Notes: generated by a model from the sequence alone, not told the origin. A DNA stretch of 64,000 bases from Planctomycetia bacterium (GCA_005790605.1 SXUI01000017.1:106690-170689), one strand, 5' to 3'; shown: positions 1 to 9,691, counted from the first letter of the stretch. Numbers and translations are program-made.

Positions 1-1
1 C

Positions 2-277
2 GCGTCAATCTTCGCGTTCTTCGAAGGCAGATACCACGAGAAGATCGGCACCTTTGGCTGGCGACTCTGGGTGGACTCGAAAGAGGCTGTTTGCGCAGGG
101 CTGATCGCTGGCTGGGCTCTGCTCGGTGTCGGCGACGGTGTGATCGCGGCCTTCGGTCACTATCACGAAACGGTTGCCGAGGCAGACGCGGCGGCAGCGG
201 AGTCACAGACAATCAGCACCAACACTCCAATGACTCCCGCTGAAGGCCTCGCGGCGCAAGTGCTGAGTTCGCGTTGA
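2..277 (+). CDS. C-terminal end of a membrane transporter, possibly OPT-family
   Basis: The reading frame is open from the first base of the window, so only the last 91 codons are present and the start lies outside. The visible part has a charged loop followed by an SKEAVCAGLIAGWALLG segment and one hydrophobic helix ending in VIAAFGH, then a polar alanine-rich tail. This order (a 'sGliAGwaLlGv' helix shortly before the stop) resembles the C-terminus of oligopeptide transporter (OPT) family permeases, but no catalytic or binding motif is available. The family call is an inference from a short fragment; any polytopic membrane protein with a similar last helix could fit. The next gene starts about 150 bp downstream on the same strand, with no clear terminator between them. 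Confidence 0.45.
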   Translation, partial: ASIFAFFEGRYHEKIGTFGWRLWVDSKEAVCAGLIAGWALLGVGDGVIAAFGHYHETVAEADAAAAESQTISTNTPMTPAEGLAAQVLSSR

Positions 278-427
278 TCGAAGTCGATAACCGCGGCATC
301 GCTTGCGCCTTTCCGGCGCAAGTGCTCTCATTCTCGACATCCGATCTCGACAATCTCTGCGTACCCCTGCAATGGCGCGCTCATCCGGCGCGTTCTCCAA
401 TCCATGCACGCCTCGAGTCGCACGCGC

Positions 428-3214
428 ATGAACATCGCGCATTTCCATCACTTGCCTCCTCGACTGACGCTGCCCATCACCCTTGTCGCTGCAGCACTTG
501 CTGCAAGCGCCGCGCCGCCTCCCGCCTCTCTTGATCGCCCGTCAGCAGCCAGACGGGATGACCCGATGGAAGAGATGCAGAACGACGCGATGGATTCCGA
601 CGCCATGGGCTCGAGTGGGATGAGTGCCGGAGAGGTTCGACAGAAGGACCCTTCCGAACTCACACAGGCAGAAATCAGCTTCTTTGAAAGCAAGATTCGT
701 CCGGTTTTGAGTGGCGCGTGTTTCAAATGCCACAGCGAAGGATCGCGAGTGCGCGGCGGCCTTCGCGTTGATACGCCAGACGCGATGCTGCGCGGCGGCG
801 AGAGTGGGCCAGCCATCGTTCCCGGTGATCCAGACTCGAGCATTCTGATTCGCGCGCTGCGACACTCGGATGAAGATTACGAAATGCCTCCATCGGGAAA
901 ACTCTCCGATGCGGTCATCGCCGACTTCGAACGCTGGGTGGAAATGGGTTGCCCAGATCCGCGAGCGAGGGAGAACTTTGGAACGACATCAACGACGCCG
1001 GACGCGTACCGCGCTTCTGCGAGCGGCATCGACATCGAGAAGGGCAAAGAGTTCTGGGCATATCAACTTCCAACTCGCACAGAACCCCCTGCGGTGCAGC
1101 ATGCAGACTGGCCACGCGGCGATGTTGATGCGTTCCTCCTCCACGGGATGGAGCAGCATGGCATCGCCCCGGTGAAAGACGCGGAAAAGTCGACGCTTCT
1201 TCGCCGAGTGAGCTACGACCTCACCGGACTTCCTCCCTCCCCGCGCGAGGTCGACGCGTTCATGCGAGACAAGTCGAAGGATGCGTATGAGAAGCTCGTC
1301 GACCGTCTGCTGGCGTCGCCTGCGTTCGGCGAGCGATGGGGCCGACACTGGCTTGATGTTGCGCGCTACGCCGAATCGAGTGGCAAAGAGACGAACATCC
1401 TTTACCCGCACGCGTGGCGGTACCGCGATTGGGTGATCGATGCGTTCAACCAGAACACGCCCTACGACCGCTTCATCGTCGAGCAACTCGCGGGTGATCT
1501 TCTTCCCGCGCGCGATGATCGTGAGTTTGCGCAACTCTGGATCGCAACGGGATACCTCGCCCTTGGCACCAAGAGTCACAATGCGCGCGGGCGTGCGCAG
1601 TTCCAAGCAGACCTCGTGGATGAACAGATCGACGCAATCTCGCAAGGCCTGCTTGCGACAACCGTCGCCTGCGCGCGTTGTCACGATCACAAGTTCGATC
1701 CAATTCCACAGAAGGACTACTACGCACTCGCTGGGATTTTTGCATCGACCGAAACGCGCTACGGAACCGTTGCGCAGCAACAGAACAATCATCCTGCGCA
1801 ACTCATTCGACTTCCGGAGGGCGTGGGACTTCCCCTCGGACCAACGCAACCGGAATCGGTGCAGCGCTTGCTCGCGGCTGCATACGACCGAATCGCGGCG
1901 ACAGTCGAGAATGCACCCACGGCTGCAGAATTGCGCGAAGCACGACTCGCCGAGAGCCGCGGTGAAAAGCCGAAGATCGATCTGCAAGCTGCGCAACGCG
2001 CGCGCAATGCGCAAGGTCAACTTGAGGTCTACAACCATCTCGCAACACGATTCGACACGGACGGAAAGCCAACGAGTGGCAACTTGCTCGCGATGGGCGC
2101 TGCCGAGTCTGGTCGCGTCATTGCGGTGCCACTGCTTGAACGCGGCGAGATCGACAAGGCTGGGGCGATTGTGCCGCGCGGGGTTCCCCAAGTCCTGTGC
2201 GTCGGCGCGACACCCGAACTTTCAAGTGCGTCGAGCGGACGGCTTGAACTCGCGCAATGGATCGCAAGCGACACGCATCCGCTCACCGCGCGAGTGTGGG
2301 TCAATCGCGTGTGGCTGCATCTCTTTGGGAAAGGGCTCGTCCGCACGCCTGACAATTTCGGATCGAGCGGACAAGCCCCGACACATCCCGAACTGCTCGA
2401 CGCGCTCGCTGTCGACTTCATGGAAGACGGGTGGAACACGAAAGCATTGATCAAGAAACTCATGCTCTCGCGCGCCTACCAGCTCGATAGCACGCCCGAC
2501 GCGAATCAAGCCAAGGTCGATCCCGATGCGGATTGGTACGGTCACATGCTGCATCGACGACTTGAAGCCGAAGCGATCCGCGACTCGATGCTCGCCGCGG
2601 CAGGAACGCTCGATCTCGAACGGCCTGTGGGCAGCATGGTCAACATGGTGGAAGGCTCAGCGCGGCTCGACCAGTTCATGCAATTGCTCATTCCCGACAG
2701 CCGAACACGGAGTCTCTATCTTCCGGTTGTCCGCGACGCGGTGCCGCAGTCGCTGCAAGTGTTTGACTTCGCGGAGTCAAGTTTCGTGACCGGCGATCGC
2801 GACGAAACAACCGTTCCCACGCAGGCGCTCTATCTGCTGAATGACGAAAATGTGCTGCGCATCGCGGATGCATTTGCGAAGCGTCTGCAGCGCGACGAAG
2901 GCACGACAGATGAGCGCGTGCAACGCGGTTTCGTGCTCGCCCTCGGACGCAAGCCAACCGGAGCAGAGGCATCCGCATCACGCGCGTTCATCAAACACTT
3001 CGAGCAGGTCGCCACACGCTCGAGCGCCGCGCAGCCTCAAGAAACACCAGCGCAAGCTCGCGGCAATCGCCGTGCGAATCAACCATTCGGCCAGCGGATC
3101 CGCGAGCGCATGGGACGCAGCGACTCAACCATCCCTAACGACCCTGAACTCATCGCGCTGAGCGCGTTCTGCCAGTCCCTCTTCGCCACCGCAGAGTTCC
3201 GAACGCTCGACTGA
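428..3214 (+). CDS. PSD1 and planctomycete cytochrome C domain-containing protein
   Basis: Large exported protein of about 928 aa. The N-terminus from the ATG at 428 looks like a signal peptide (ITLVAAALAASAAPPP). An earlier ATG at 404 would only add eight polar residues. A planctomycete cytochrome C domain follows at about residues 90-175 with heme motif CFKCH near residue 98. Next come DUF1549 (about 230-440, containing a second CxxCH, CARCH, and the GERWGRHWLDVARYAES block) and the PSD1/DUF1553 domain in the last third (HPLTARVWVNRVWLHLFG). The architecture is complete and of usual length. Such proteins are almost always paired with a downstream DUF1501 gene, as here. They are thought to be periplasmic redox proteins linked to degradation of complex organic matter; the substrate is unknown. 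Confidence 0.93.
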   Translation: MNIAHFHHLPPRLTLPITLVAAALAASAAPPPASLDRPSAARRDDPMEEMQNDAMDSDAMGSSGMSAGEVRQKDPSELTQAEISFFESKIRPVLSGACFKCHSEGSRVRGGLRVDTPDAMLRGGESGPAIVPGDPDSSILIRALRHSDEDYEMPPSGKLSDAVIADFERWVEMGCPDPRARENFGTTSTTPDAYRASASGIDIEKGKEFWAYQLPTRTEPPAVQHADWPRGDVDAFLLHGMEQHGIAPVKDAEKSTLLRRVSYDLTGLPPSPREVDAFMRDKSKDAYEKLVDRLLASPAFGERWGRHWLDVARYAESSGKETNILYPHAWRYRDWVIDAFNQNTPYDRFIVEQLAGDLLPARDDREFAQLWIATGYLALGTKSHNARGRAQFQADLVDEQIDAISQGLLATTVACARCHDHKFDPIPQKDYYALAGIFASTETRYGTVAQQQNNHPAQLIRLPEGVGLPLGPTQPESVQRLLAAAYDRIAATVENAPTAAELREARLAESRGEKPKIDLQAAQRARNAQGQLEVYNHLATRFDTDGKPTSGNLLAMGAAESGRVIAVPLLERGEIDKAGAIVPRGVPQVLCVGATPELSSASSGRLELAQWIASDTHPLTARVWVNRVWLHLFGKGLVRTPDNFGSSGQAPTHPELLDALAVDFMEDGWNTKALIKKLMLSRAYQLDSTPDANQAKVDPDADWYGHMLHRRLEAEAIRDSMLAAAGTLDLERPVGSMVNMVEGSARLDQFMQLLIPDSRTRSLYLPVVRDAVPQSLQVFDFAESSFVTGDRDETTVPTQALYLLNDENVLRIADAFAKRLQRDEGTTDERVQRGFVLALGRKPTGAEASASRAFIKHFEQVATRSSAAQPQETPAQARGNRRANQPFGQRIRERMGRSDSTIPNDPELIALSAFCQSLFATAEFRTLD

Positions 3215-3233
3215 CGCATCGAAGGAGATGTTC

Positions 3234-4673
3234 ATGCACTTTGACTGCTGCTCCAATAGTGAAACCATCGTCTCGCGGCGCGAAATGCTCACGCGAGTTG
3301 GATGCGGGTTTGGTGCGATGGCATTCGCCGCAATGCTCGCGCAGAACAGCATGGCAAGCGCGATCCTCGGACCTGACGGCCGACCAGCACTAGTGGCGGG
3401 CGGGAAGTCCGCCAAAGCGAAGCGTGTGATTTTCCTCTACATGGCGGGCGGTCCGAGCCATCTTGACACCTTTGATTACAAACCTGAACTTGAACGCGCA
3501 GACGGAAAGAATCTTTCCGTTGGTCGGGGCAACGGTCAACTGCTCGCGAGTCCTTGGAAGTTTCAGCAAGGCGGAAAGAGTGGACTCTGGATCAGCGACC
3601 TCTTCCCAAATGTTCGCAACTGCGCCGACGACATTTGCCTCCTGCGCGGCATGAAGACTGCGGTGCCCGCACACGCGCAAGCGAGTGTCATGATGCACAC
3701 TGGCTCCTTCCAGTTCGTGCGGCCGAGCTTTGGCTCGTGGGTGTTGTATGGACTTGGAAGCGGCAATGAGAATCTCCCGGGATTCATCACCATCAATCCA
3801 GGTGCGGGCAACGGAGGGGCGCAGAACTACGGCGCGTCATTCCTCCCCGCTTCGGTGCAAGGAACGCGGGTCGATGTGGGCCGCAATGGAAATCGTGGAG
3901 GCGGCGGCGGTCGTGGCCAAGCGACACCAGATGAGCCGATCGAAGACTTGCGCAATGATCGATATACGCGCAGCGCGCAACGCGAGCAGATCGACTTTGT
4001 GCAGGCTCTCAACAAAGAGCGGCAGCGACGCGAAAAAGACAACGCGATTGAGGGACTGATTGAGAGTTACGAACTCGCATTCCGCATGCAAGCAGAGGTT
4101 CCGGAGCTCATCGATCTCACCAACGAGAAGCAGTCCACCCTCGAGATGTACGGCATCGGAACCGCAGCGACTGATGGCTTCGGCCGCCAGTGCTTACTCG
4201 CACGACGATTCGCCGAGGAAGGCGTACGGTTTATCGAAGTCTCGCAAGGCGGCTGGGACACGCATCGCAACCTCCGTACGGATATGGAACGGCAATGCGG
4301 CGCTGTAGATCGCCCGATCGCTGCGCTCCTCACAGACCTCAAGCAGCGCGGCATGCTCGATGACACGCTCGTCATCTGGGGCGGCGAATTTGGTCGAACA
4401 CCCTACGCTCAAAATGGCGACGGTCGCGATCACAACGCGAAAGGCTTCACGATTTGGATGGCGGGTGGTGGCGTCAAGGGCGGACTGAGTTACGGATCCA
4501 CGGATCCGACGGGCGGCGAAGCGATCGATGGCGTGATGGACATTCACGCATGGCATGCGACCGCGCTCCACCTCATGGGACTCGATCACTCGACGCTGAC
4601 ATTCAACCACGCAGGGCGTGACTTCCGTCTCACGGATGTGAAGGGTCGCGTTGTGCCTGAGATTGTCGCGTGA
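3234..4673 (+). CDS. DUF1501 domain-containing protein, Tat-exported
   Basis: About 479 aa. The ATG at 3234 is preferred because GGAG at 3224-3227 sits 6 nt upstream; the ATG at 3228 touches that site. A twin-arginine signal (SRREML, arginines 15-16) is followed by a hydrophobic run ending in MASA. The mature part has the DUF1501 landmarks: FLYMAGGPSHLDTFDYKP near the start, VSQGGWDTH in the middle and VIWGGEFGRTPYAQ later. DUF1501 proteins are related to the sulfatase/alkaline-phosphatase fold. The gene follows the PSD1 cytochrome gene by 19 bp, so the two probably form one operon acting together in the periplasm. A Gly/Arg-rich insert (GNRGGGGGRGQ) near residue 225 is unusual and likely a loop. 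Confidence 0.93.
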   Translation: MHFDCCSNSETIVSRREMLTRVGCGFGAMAFAAMLAQNSMASAILGPDGRPALVAGGKSAKAKRVIFLYMAGGPSHLDTFDYKPELERADGKNLSVGRGNGQLLASPWKFQQGGKSGLWISDLFPNVRNCADDICLLRGMKTAVPAHAQASVMMHTGSFQFVRPSFGSWVLYGLGSGNENLPGFITINPGAGNGGAQNYGASFLPASVQGTRVDVGRNGNRGGGGGRGQATPDEPIEDLRNDRYTRSAQREQIDFVQALNKERQRREKDNAIEGLIESYELAFRMQAEVPELIDLTNEKQSTLEMYGIGTAATDGFGRQCLLARRFAEEGVRFIEVSQGGWDTHRNLRTDMERQCGAVDRPIAALLTDLKQRGMLDDTLVIWGGEFGRTPYAQNGDGRDHNAKGFTIWMAGGGVKGGLSYGSTDPTGGEAIDGVMDIHAWHATALHLMGLDHSTLTFNHAGRDFRLTDVKGRVVPEIVA

Positions 4674-4757
4674 CACTCCACGCATGCCCATCGGAACATC
4701 AGCCTCCGGCACTTCGGGCGCCGCAGACTCGGAAGATCCGTACCCTGTGATCCAAAC

Positions 4758-5099
4758 TCACGGAGCCGCGGCCGAGTGGTTGATCGTGAATCCAATCAAC
4801 TCGCCACTCCGCGTGACATCGACGCTTACAACCGTTCCCTGCTCACCCAAGCTTGCCTTCGCGGCTCCAGCTATGTCAAGGAGTGCAGCCCCAGGATGCG
4901 CCTTTGCTGCCCACGTCCCCGCGCCAGGATTTCCTTCCGGGATCGAGACGACGATCTCCGTCAAACCGCCCGCACCCTGAGAGGTGCTAATCGTTGAGCC
5001 CATGACGAGCACGTGCTCCGCCGTGTCACTCCGACAAGCACACAATCCACATCCAAGCAGCGCCACAGAGAACATCAACATTCGGTTTCGCGTCAACAT
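4758..5099 (-). CDS. Small putative lipoprotein, function unknown
   Basis: About 113 aa on the minus strand, starting at the ATG at 5099 (a second ATG lies six codons later). A short basic stretch is followed by the hydrophobic MLMFSVALLGCGLCAC, which ends in cysteines and can serve as a lipoprotein-type signal. The remainder is Gly/Ala/Val-rich (EIVVSIPEGNPGAG) and matches no family I recognise. It lies downstream of the small membrane protein gene but beyond a strong terminator, so it probably has its own promoter in 5100-5250. The coding call rests on the signal peptide and a lack of competing frames; it could be spurious. Confidence 0.45.
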   Translation of the reverse strand: MLTRNRMLMFSVALLGCGLCACRSDTAEHVLVMGSTISTSQGAGGLTEIVVSIPEGNPGAGTWAAKAHPGAALLDIAGAAKASLGEQGTVVSVDVTRSGELIGFTINHSAAAP

Positions 5100-5251
5100 G
5101 TCGTCCGCCCATTCGTGAAATCGCTTGAAACAACCGTCGCTGGAGCGGTTCGGCCAGCATCCAGCACGTCCACTCCACCTCGAACCGCCCGGAGTGTGCT
5201 GGATCGTACGCGCGGCATTCGACCTCGACTCAGGAACGGCATCTGATAGGC

Positions 5252-5290
5252 GAAAAAAGAAAAAAGGGTCGGAGCGATGTGCTCCGACCC
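5252..5290 (-). terminator. Intrinsic terminator of the 5324-5560 gene
   Basis: A perfect 10-bp stem (5266-5275 with 5281-5290) and 5-nt loop lie 33 bp beyond the stop codon of the small membrane protein gene. On the minus strand it is followed by a T-rich tract of about 13 nt interrupted by one C (the A-rich run at 5253-5265 on the plus strand). Confidence 0.9.
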
Positions 5291-5323
5291 CTGCGATCAA
5301 TGCGTAGTTAGCCTCGATCAAAC

Positions 5324-5560
5324 TCAGGCTGTAGCGCGCTTGGTGAAGACGGAGATGATCACGAGAAGCGCGATCAGTCCAACAAATCCACCACTGCCGA
5401 GCTCAGTCACGAACGCCATGAGGTTGCTCGTGATGCCGGAGAAGAACCCAACATTGTTCGACCCGAAGATGATCTGAACAAGGACGCCGAGTCCGATGAA
5501 GAGCAGCATGATGTCCATGAGTTCACGGGCCCAACCTTTGATCGAAGCGAATGCCTGCAT
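5324..5560 (-). CDS. Small two-helix membrane protein, function unknown
   Basis: 78 aa. The ATG at 5560 is chosen because AGGAG lies 7 nt upstream. The protein has an amphipathic N-terminus (MQAFASIKGWARELMD) and two hydrophobic segments, MLLFIGLGVLVQIIF at about residues 18-32 and FVGLIALLVIISVF near the C-terminus, separated by a glycine/asparagine-rich loop. It is an isolated gene with its own ribosome binding site and a strong terminator, so it is probably transcribed alone and perhaps abundantly. No enzyme motif is seen. Possible roles are a membrane subunit or a toxin-like or holin-like peptide, none of which the sequence supports specifically. Confidence 0.7.
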   Translation of the reverse strand: MQAFASIKGWARELMDIMLLFIGLGVLVQIIFGSNNVGFFSGITSNLMAFVTELGSGGFVGLIALLVIISVFTKRATA

Positions 5561-5909
5561 TTGTTGACTCCTGGGGATTCTGATCATTGGACGCGCTGCA
5601 CGATGCAACGCGCCCCATGGCTGTTATCGTGCGGTTGCTCATTTCTCAAGAAGTTTTGTCCATAATTCATTGACTGCGATCCGCTTGGACCGCCCACCCA
5701 CATCAAGAACGCCATTCTGGCGCGAAAAATGGGCTTTTTGACCAAGCGCGGTGCAGGCTGCTCAAACCGTCGATCCTGACTCGAACGCAGCAGAGCGACC
5801 GTATCCAATCCTCAACTCGTCAAACCGGTTGCACGAATCCAGGACGAAAGCGCGTGAGCCCCCTTGCGCACATACGGGAATGCGTTCGTCTCACCTCAAC
5901 AAGATCAGG
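5561..5909. other. Intergenic region without a recognised gene
   Basis: These 349 bp separate the small membrane protein from the YciI-like gene. The part next to 5560 should hold the promoter of the small gene; TTGAGA and GATAAC about 15 nt apart on the minus strand (around 5630-5656) are a weak candidate. I see no convincing coding frame, tRNA or strong hairpin in the rest. Confidence 0.5.
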
Positions 5910-6272
5910 TCACTCTTCATCATGCGCTGCAGGACGAACAACGACCCGCTCTCCGTGCAAGAGTGCCGGACAGCGCCGCGCGAGTGCCACTGCATGCGCG
6001 AGATCATGCGCGCGAAGGACGAAGTAACCAGTCAGCACATCGCGCGTCGGCGCGTACGAGCGTGCTTCAACCACATCATTAATGCGCTGGAGCAAGATCT
6101 GTTCCCGTCCAGCAGGCGCACCTGAGACGAACAAACCTTGATCTCGCAACGATGCAACCCACGCGCCATAGAGTTCCATGAGCTCGCGCTGTCGCGAAGA
6201 TGGGAGCAGCGCCCACGCATTGTCGTCCTCGTACATGAGCACGAGAAACGGTGACAGCCCTTCGATCGTCAC
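5910..6272 (-). CDS. YciI family (DGPF-domain) protein
   Basis: 120 aa from a GTG start at 6272 that overlaps the stop of the upstream gene (GTGA), so the two genes are translationally coupled. The segment FLVLMYEDDNAWA followed by RQRELMELYGAWVASLRDQGLFVSG matches the N-terminal half of YCII/DGPF proteins, small ferredoxin-like-fold proteins of unclear enzymatic role, sometimes encoded with ECF sigma factors. No sigma gene is adjacent here; the partner is an exported protein. The C-terminal half (AVALARRCPALLHGERVVVRP) also fits the family, whose members typically run 95-140 aa. Confidence 0.8.
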   Translation of the reverse strand: MTIEGLSPFLVLMYEDDNAWALLPSSRQRELMELYGAWVASLRDQGLFVSGAPAGREQILLQRINDVVEARSYAPTRDVLTGYFVLRAHDLAHAVALARRCPALLHGERVVVRPAAHDEE

Positions 6273-6826
6273 TTCGCACCACTTGGCGCCGGCGCAACAG
6301 GAGGCGGCGAGTCGGGCTTCACGCGCGTCATCACGAAGTCAGCGTGATCGGCTTGTTTTCCGTCTTGCTTCGCTGACCAATGCGAAGTGACATGATCCGC
6401 ATCAATGAACTCAAAGACGACTGCATTCATATGCATCGCATTCTTGTCGGGAAGATTCGTTGCATCGATCATCTCAAACGCGGCACGCTTCGAAGTGGGG
6501 GATTTCGCAGCGAGCCGTGGTTGATTGCCAGCGGCGCAGTAATGCGTGCAGAGCAGCCGATCACCGTCCATGTGAAAGACCGTGATCATTTCATGTTCCG
6601 TATCTTTGAACAGCGTCTCCGCGACTGCACTGCCGGCAGCGATGACTCGATACTCCACGCTGCCATCGCTCTTTCCATCGCCGTCCATGTCGACGCTCCA
6701 AGAACCCTTCATGGCCTTGAACGGATCGAGCGGCGAAGCATGAATGTCAACCTGCAGCGGGCTCTGGGCCAAAGCAACGGCGGAGACGATCAAGAAACTT
6801 GTCGCGAGAAGAACCTGCTGTCGCAT
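6269..6826 (-). CDS. Exported protein of unknown function (DUF1579-like)
   Basis: About 185 aa from the ATG at 6826 with a clean signal peptide (RQQVLLATSFLIVSAVALAQS). The mature protein begins with a KAMKGSWSVDMDGDG block and continues with alternating strands (EYRVIAAGSAVAETLF, MITVFHMDGDRLLCTHYC), a pattern like lipocalin-fold DUF1579 proteins that start with 'LxGxW'. The tail is proline-rich (PDSPPPVAPAPSGAK). It shares a 4-nt overlap with the downstream YciI-like gene, so they are co-transcribed. The family assignment is tentative; the secreted nature is well supported. Confidence 0.7.
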   Translation of the reverse strand: MRQQVLLATSFLIVSAVALAQSPLQVDIHASPLDPFKAMKGSWSVDMDGDGKSDGSVEYRVIAAGSAVAETLFKDTEHEMITVFHMDGDRLLCTHYCAAGNQPRLAAKSPTSKRAAFEMIDATNLPDKNAMHMNAVVFEFIDADHVTSHWSAKQDGKQADHADFVMTRVKPDSPPPVAPAPSGAK

Positions 6827-6931
6827 GACGAATACCTCGACTGTTTGCGGCGCGAAGAACGGCACAGACAGACTACCAATTCAGGATCAGGCCCGCGCCG
6901 CACCCGTCGCGAGCCGCGGTGCACCGATCGC

Positions 6932-6937
6932 TATACT
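6932..6937 (+). promoter_or_regulatory. Possible -10 box of the tRNA-Gly gene
   Basis: TATACT lies 13 bp before the first base of the mature tRNA. No clear -35 hexamer is seen at the expected distance, so the assignment rests on position and one hexamer. Confidence 0.35.
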
Positions 6938-6950
6938 CAACCGCAACGCT

Positions 6951-7023
<73 letters not shown>

Positions 7024-7027
7024 TGTT

Positions 7028-7300
7028 TGAGCGCTCGCGACTTGGATTCTGCTCCAAGCCGCAGAATCCTCGCTCGCTTTCGACTGCGCCGGGCCGAGTG
7101 AATCGGCACCGGCGCAATGCAAGAGTTCTGTGAGCGATTCTGCGAGGCGATGCCTCGCGCTCCAAAGTCAGTAGCGGGCAACCTGCGTTCGCCAAGCGAA
7201 CGCAGCGGGTGAGATGCAATGCATCTCGCACCGGGATTACGGTCTGAGCCTTCGGCTCAGGAACGAGCCCGTTCGCAGCGAACAAATGAGCGCTCGCGAC
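7028..7300. repeat. Cluster of short hairpins bounded by 14-nt direct repeats
   Basis: TGAGCGCTCGCGAC occurs at 7028-7041 and again at 7287-7300. Between the copies lie seven inverted repeats: 7044-7069 (9-bp stem, 8-nt loop), 7085-7116 (8-bp outer stem with a nested 5-bp stem), 7142-7158 (7 bp, loop GAT), 7183-7205 (10 bp, loop CAA), 7211-7227 (7 bp, loop AAT), 7244-7260 (7 bp, loop TTC) and 7271-7283 (5 bp, loop CAG). All stems as delimited are perfect and five have 3-nt loops. The segment lies between tRNA-Gly and the end of a convergent gene. None is followed by a T tract, so ordinary terminators are not a full explanation. It resembles a clustered palindromic-element region of the REP/BIME kind. 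Confidence 0.75.
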
Positions 7301-7315
7301 AATCGGAATTCGAAC

Positions 7316-9691
7316 TCAGCCCGTCCATCCACTCAAGAGGATGGCGAGATCAGCGCCGCCGACCAAGCCATCATTGTCGAGATCTGCGACGGTCCCGCTT
7401 GCGCCCCAGTAAGTCAGGACGAACGCAAGGTCGATTCCGTTGACATGCCCGTCACCATTGATATCAGGATCGGGTGCCTCCACCACAACGCACACACTTG
7501 CTCGATCATCAATGGTCCCGTCGATCATCGCTTCTTGCGTCACGATCGTGATGTCGTTCGTCAGCAGCATCGCGCCTGGTTGAACGATGAGTCGTCGTGC
7601 ATACACAACTTCAGGTGCTTTGCCCGGTGCGTTGTTGAATGCATCCACCAGCGAAACCGTCGCGCCCGCCATGATTTCAAGTTCACCGATAAGCGAGACA
7701 TCCGTCTCCTCGCCGCTGAACGCGGACTCAACGCAGCCCACATCGAGACTCGTCGCTTCGAGGGACTGCACACTTCCGTCACAGCCGTTCAACGAGAGCT
7801 TCGCATCATCGAAGCGCACTTGATCGCTTGCGCACGCGAGTGCCATGTCGCCGCAGACGGAGACTTTCCAAACATCCTCGACAAATCGCAGGCCGCCCGC
7901 TGGTCCGACTTCGACCGCTCCCTCCACACGAATGCCGTCGCCGACCTGCGTACCGCCGCTGCCTCCGCCGTTGAAGTTTGGCGCCGAAATGACATTCCCG
8001 AAAATCACGCCGTTGTTGACGAGACTTCCTGTGATGTAAAGCACTCCAACCTGAGCAAGGATCTGCGAGCCCTGCTCGTTCGCGACATCACCGACTACCA
8101 CGAAATCACCAATCGCGATGACTCTCCCGTCCGCATTCATCAAATCGCCAAAGCACTGCCCCGAAACAGCGACAGTTGCAGCTTCCGTTCCGCCGCTGCT
8201 CAGTGTTTCGGTGAAGAGATCCCCAACGATCGCCGAGTTCGCGAGAATCGCGCTACCTCCTCGCACGACGACGCGATCCACATCAATTAGCGCGTCCACA
8301 CCAACGAGGCGCCCCACAGGATCAGGCGATCCTGACAGCGAACCAAGGATGGTCAACTCATCCGCGCGAATCGCCCCGCCGAAGCAGCGTACGTCGCCGA
8401 ACGGTTCCACTTGAAGAATGTCCGTTCCACCAAGCAGCGAGAACAAACCATTTTGATCAACTGTGAGGGAGCCAGCCAACGCGGTCTTCGCCGGCGCCGC
8501 GATCTGCATGGAGCTTCCTGACTCAATGGCAAGTTCTCCACCCGCGAGAATCGAGAACGCAGGATCAGCCACGGTGACGCGGTCGACCGAGAGCGTCACG
8601 GCAGTACCGACGGGCAAGCGCATCGAGCCGCCAATCGCGAGATCCGCGTCGGTTTCGATGGAACTACCACTTCGCAGCGTGGCATTCCCGTCAATCAGAG
8701 TCGTCGTCGGACCATTCGAGATGAGTTTGTTGAGCGGAGGAAGGTCAATCACACTCTCCATGCCGAACACCAAGCATGGCGTGACAGTTGCGTGCTCCGG
8801 CGAACTACAGCTCACAAAGCGCGCAGAAACGGAGTCTGCAGGTGAACTCGTGCCATCCGGATTCGAAGAGAAGACGCCGCCTTCCAGGATGATTCGATGG
8901 GTAGCGGAGAGATCTGCTGAGCCGCTCGCCATGCGCAGATCGACTGCGCCCAACACGCGAACAGGCGCGTTGGAAATCGTCCGCGTTCCGGCGCTGGCGA
9001 GAATGCCGAATTCAATCGCAGGCTCTGACGCGTCGGTCGCGTTTGATTGAAAGTAGCTCGTCGCATCATTGCCTGCACTTCCAATGAAGAGCGTTCCCTC
9101 CGTGACCACTCGGGCACCGTAGTAGAGGTGTACGACACCTGGAATACTCAATTCTTGAAGTCCGTGGATCGCTCGGTTGTATGCGACGAATCCGCCCGTC
9201 GCGATGGGCGTGACCTCAATGGTCCAATCCGGTGGAGTCGTCAGCGCCATAGACACGGATACATGGAGCGCACTCATCGCCCCATCGCTTGAGACCGCGC
9301 GCACCGGCAGCGAATTGGTTGAAACTGCAACGGTGTGATCAGCACCTGCGGCAAGAATGTTGAAGTCGCCTATCTCAGCGTGCGTGTCGCCGCGCCCATC
9401 TCCGTTGTAACCCCAGCTCACGAGCGAACCATCTGCCTTGAGCGCAACCGTGTGGTATGTCCCTGCCGCGATGCCAGCCACAGCGCTCAGTCCCCCAGGA
9501 GTGCTGCACTGATCAGCATTGTTGAATCCCCAACACGCGACCGTACCATCCGTCTTTAGCGCGACTGTGTGAGCGAATCCGCCTGCAACATGAGCTACTG
9601 CAGTGAGGCCCTCGGGCGCAACGCACTGACCGTACTTGTTGCTTCCCCAGCAGGCGACCGTTCCGTCAGCCTTGACTGTAATGGTGTGCTC
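7316..9691 (-). pseudogene. C-terminal part of an RCC1-repeat/dockerin exported protein, beyond an in-frame TAG
   Basis: This frame continues directly from the gene piece at 9692-10210 after a single TAG codon, with no other stop for about 790 codons. It starts in the fourth of seven RCC1-like repeats (ACWGSNKYGQC, then HTVALKTDG), then runs through a long Gly/Ala/Ser-rich region of short beta-strand repeats (for example AEFGILASAGTRTISN-type strands and VVVRGGSAILANSAIVGDL), like beta-helix or autotransporter-type surface proteins. It ends with a two-repeat dockerin-like module (DINGDGHVNGIDLAFVL and DLDNDGLVGGADLAILL). Alone it lacks a signal peptide. It is either a recently inactivated surface protein, a sequence error, or is reached by readthrough. 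Confidence 0.8.

Noticed and set aside
989..2191. Long minus-strand open frame opposite the PSD1 gene
   Set aside because: It lies fully within the well-supported PSD1 gene, encodes an Arg/Ser-rich product without domains or start signals, and is a by-product of high GC codon use.
7214..8290. Plus-strand open frame opposite the RCC1/dockerin protein
   Set aside because: Shadow of the real minus-strand gene; the product is His/Arg/Asp-rich with no recognisable domain.
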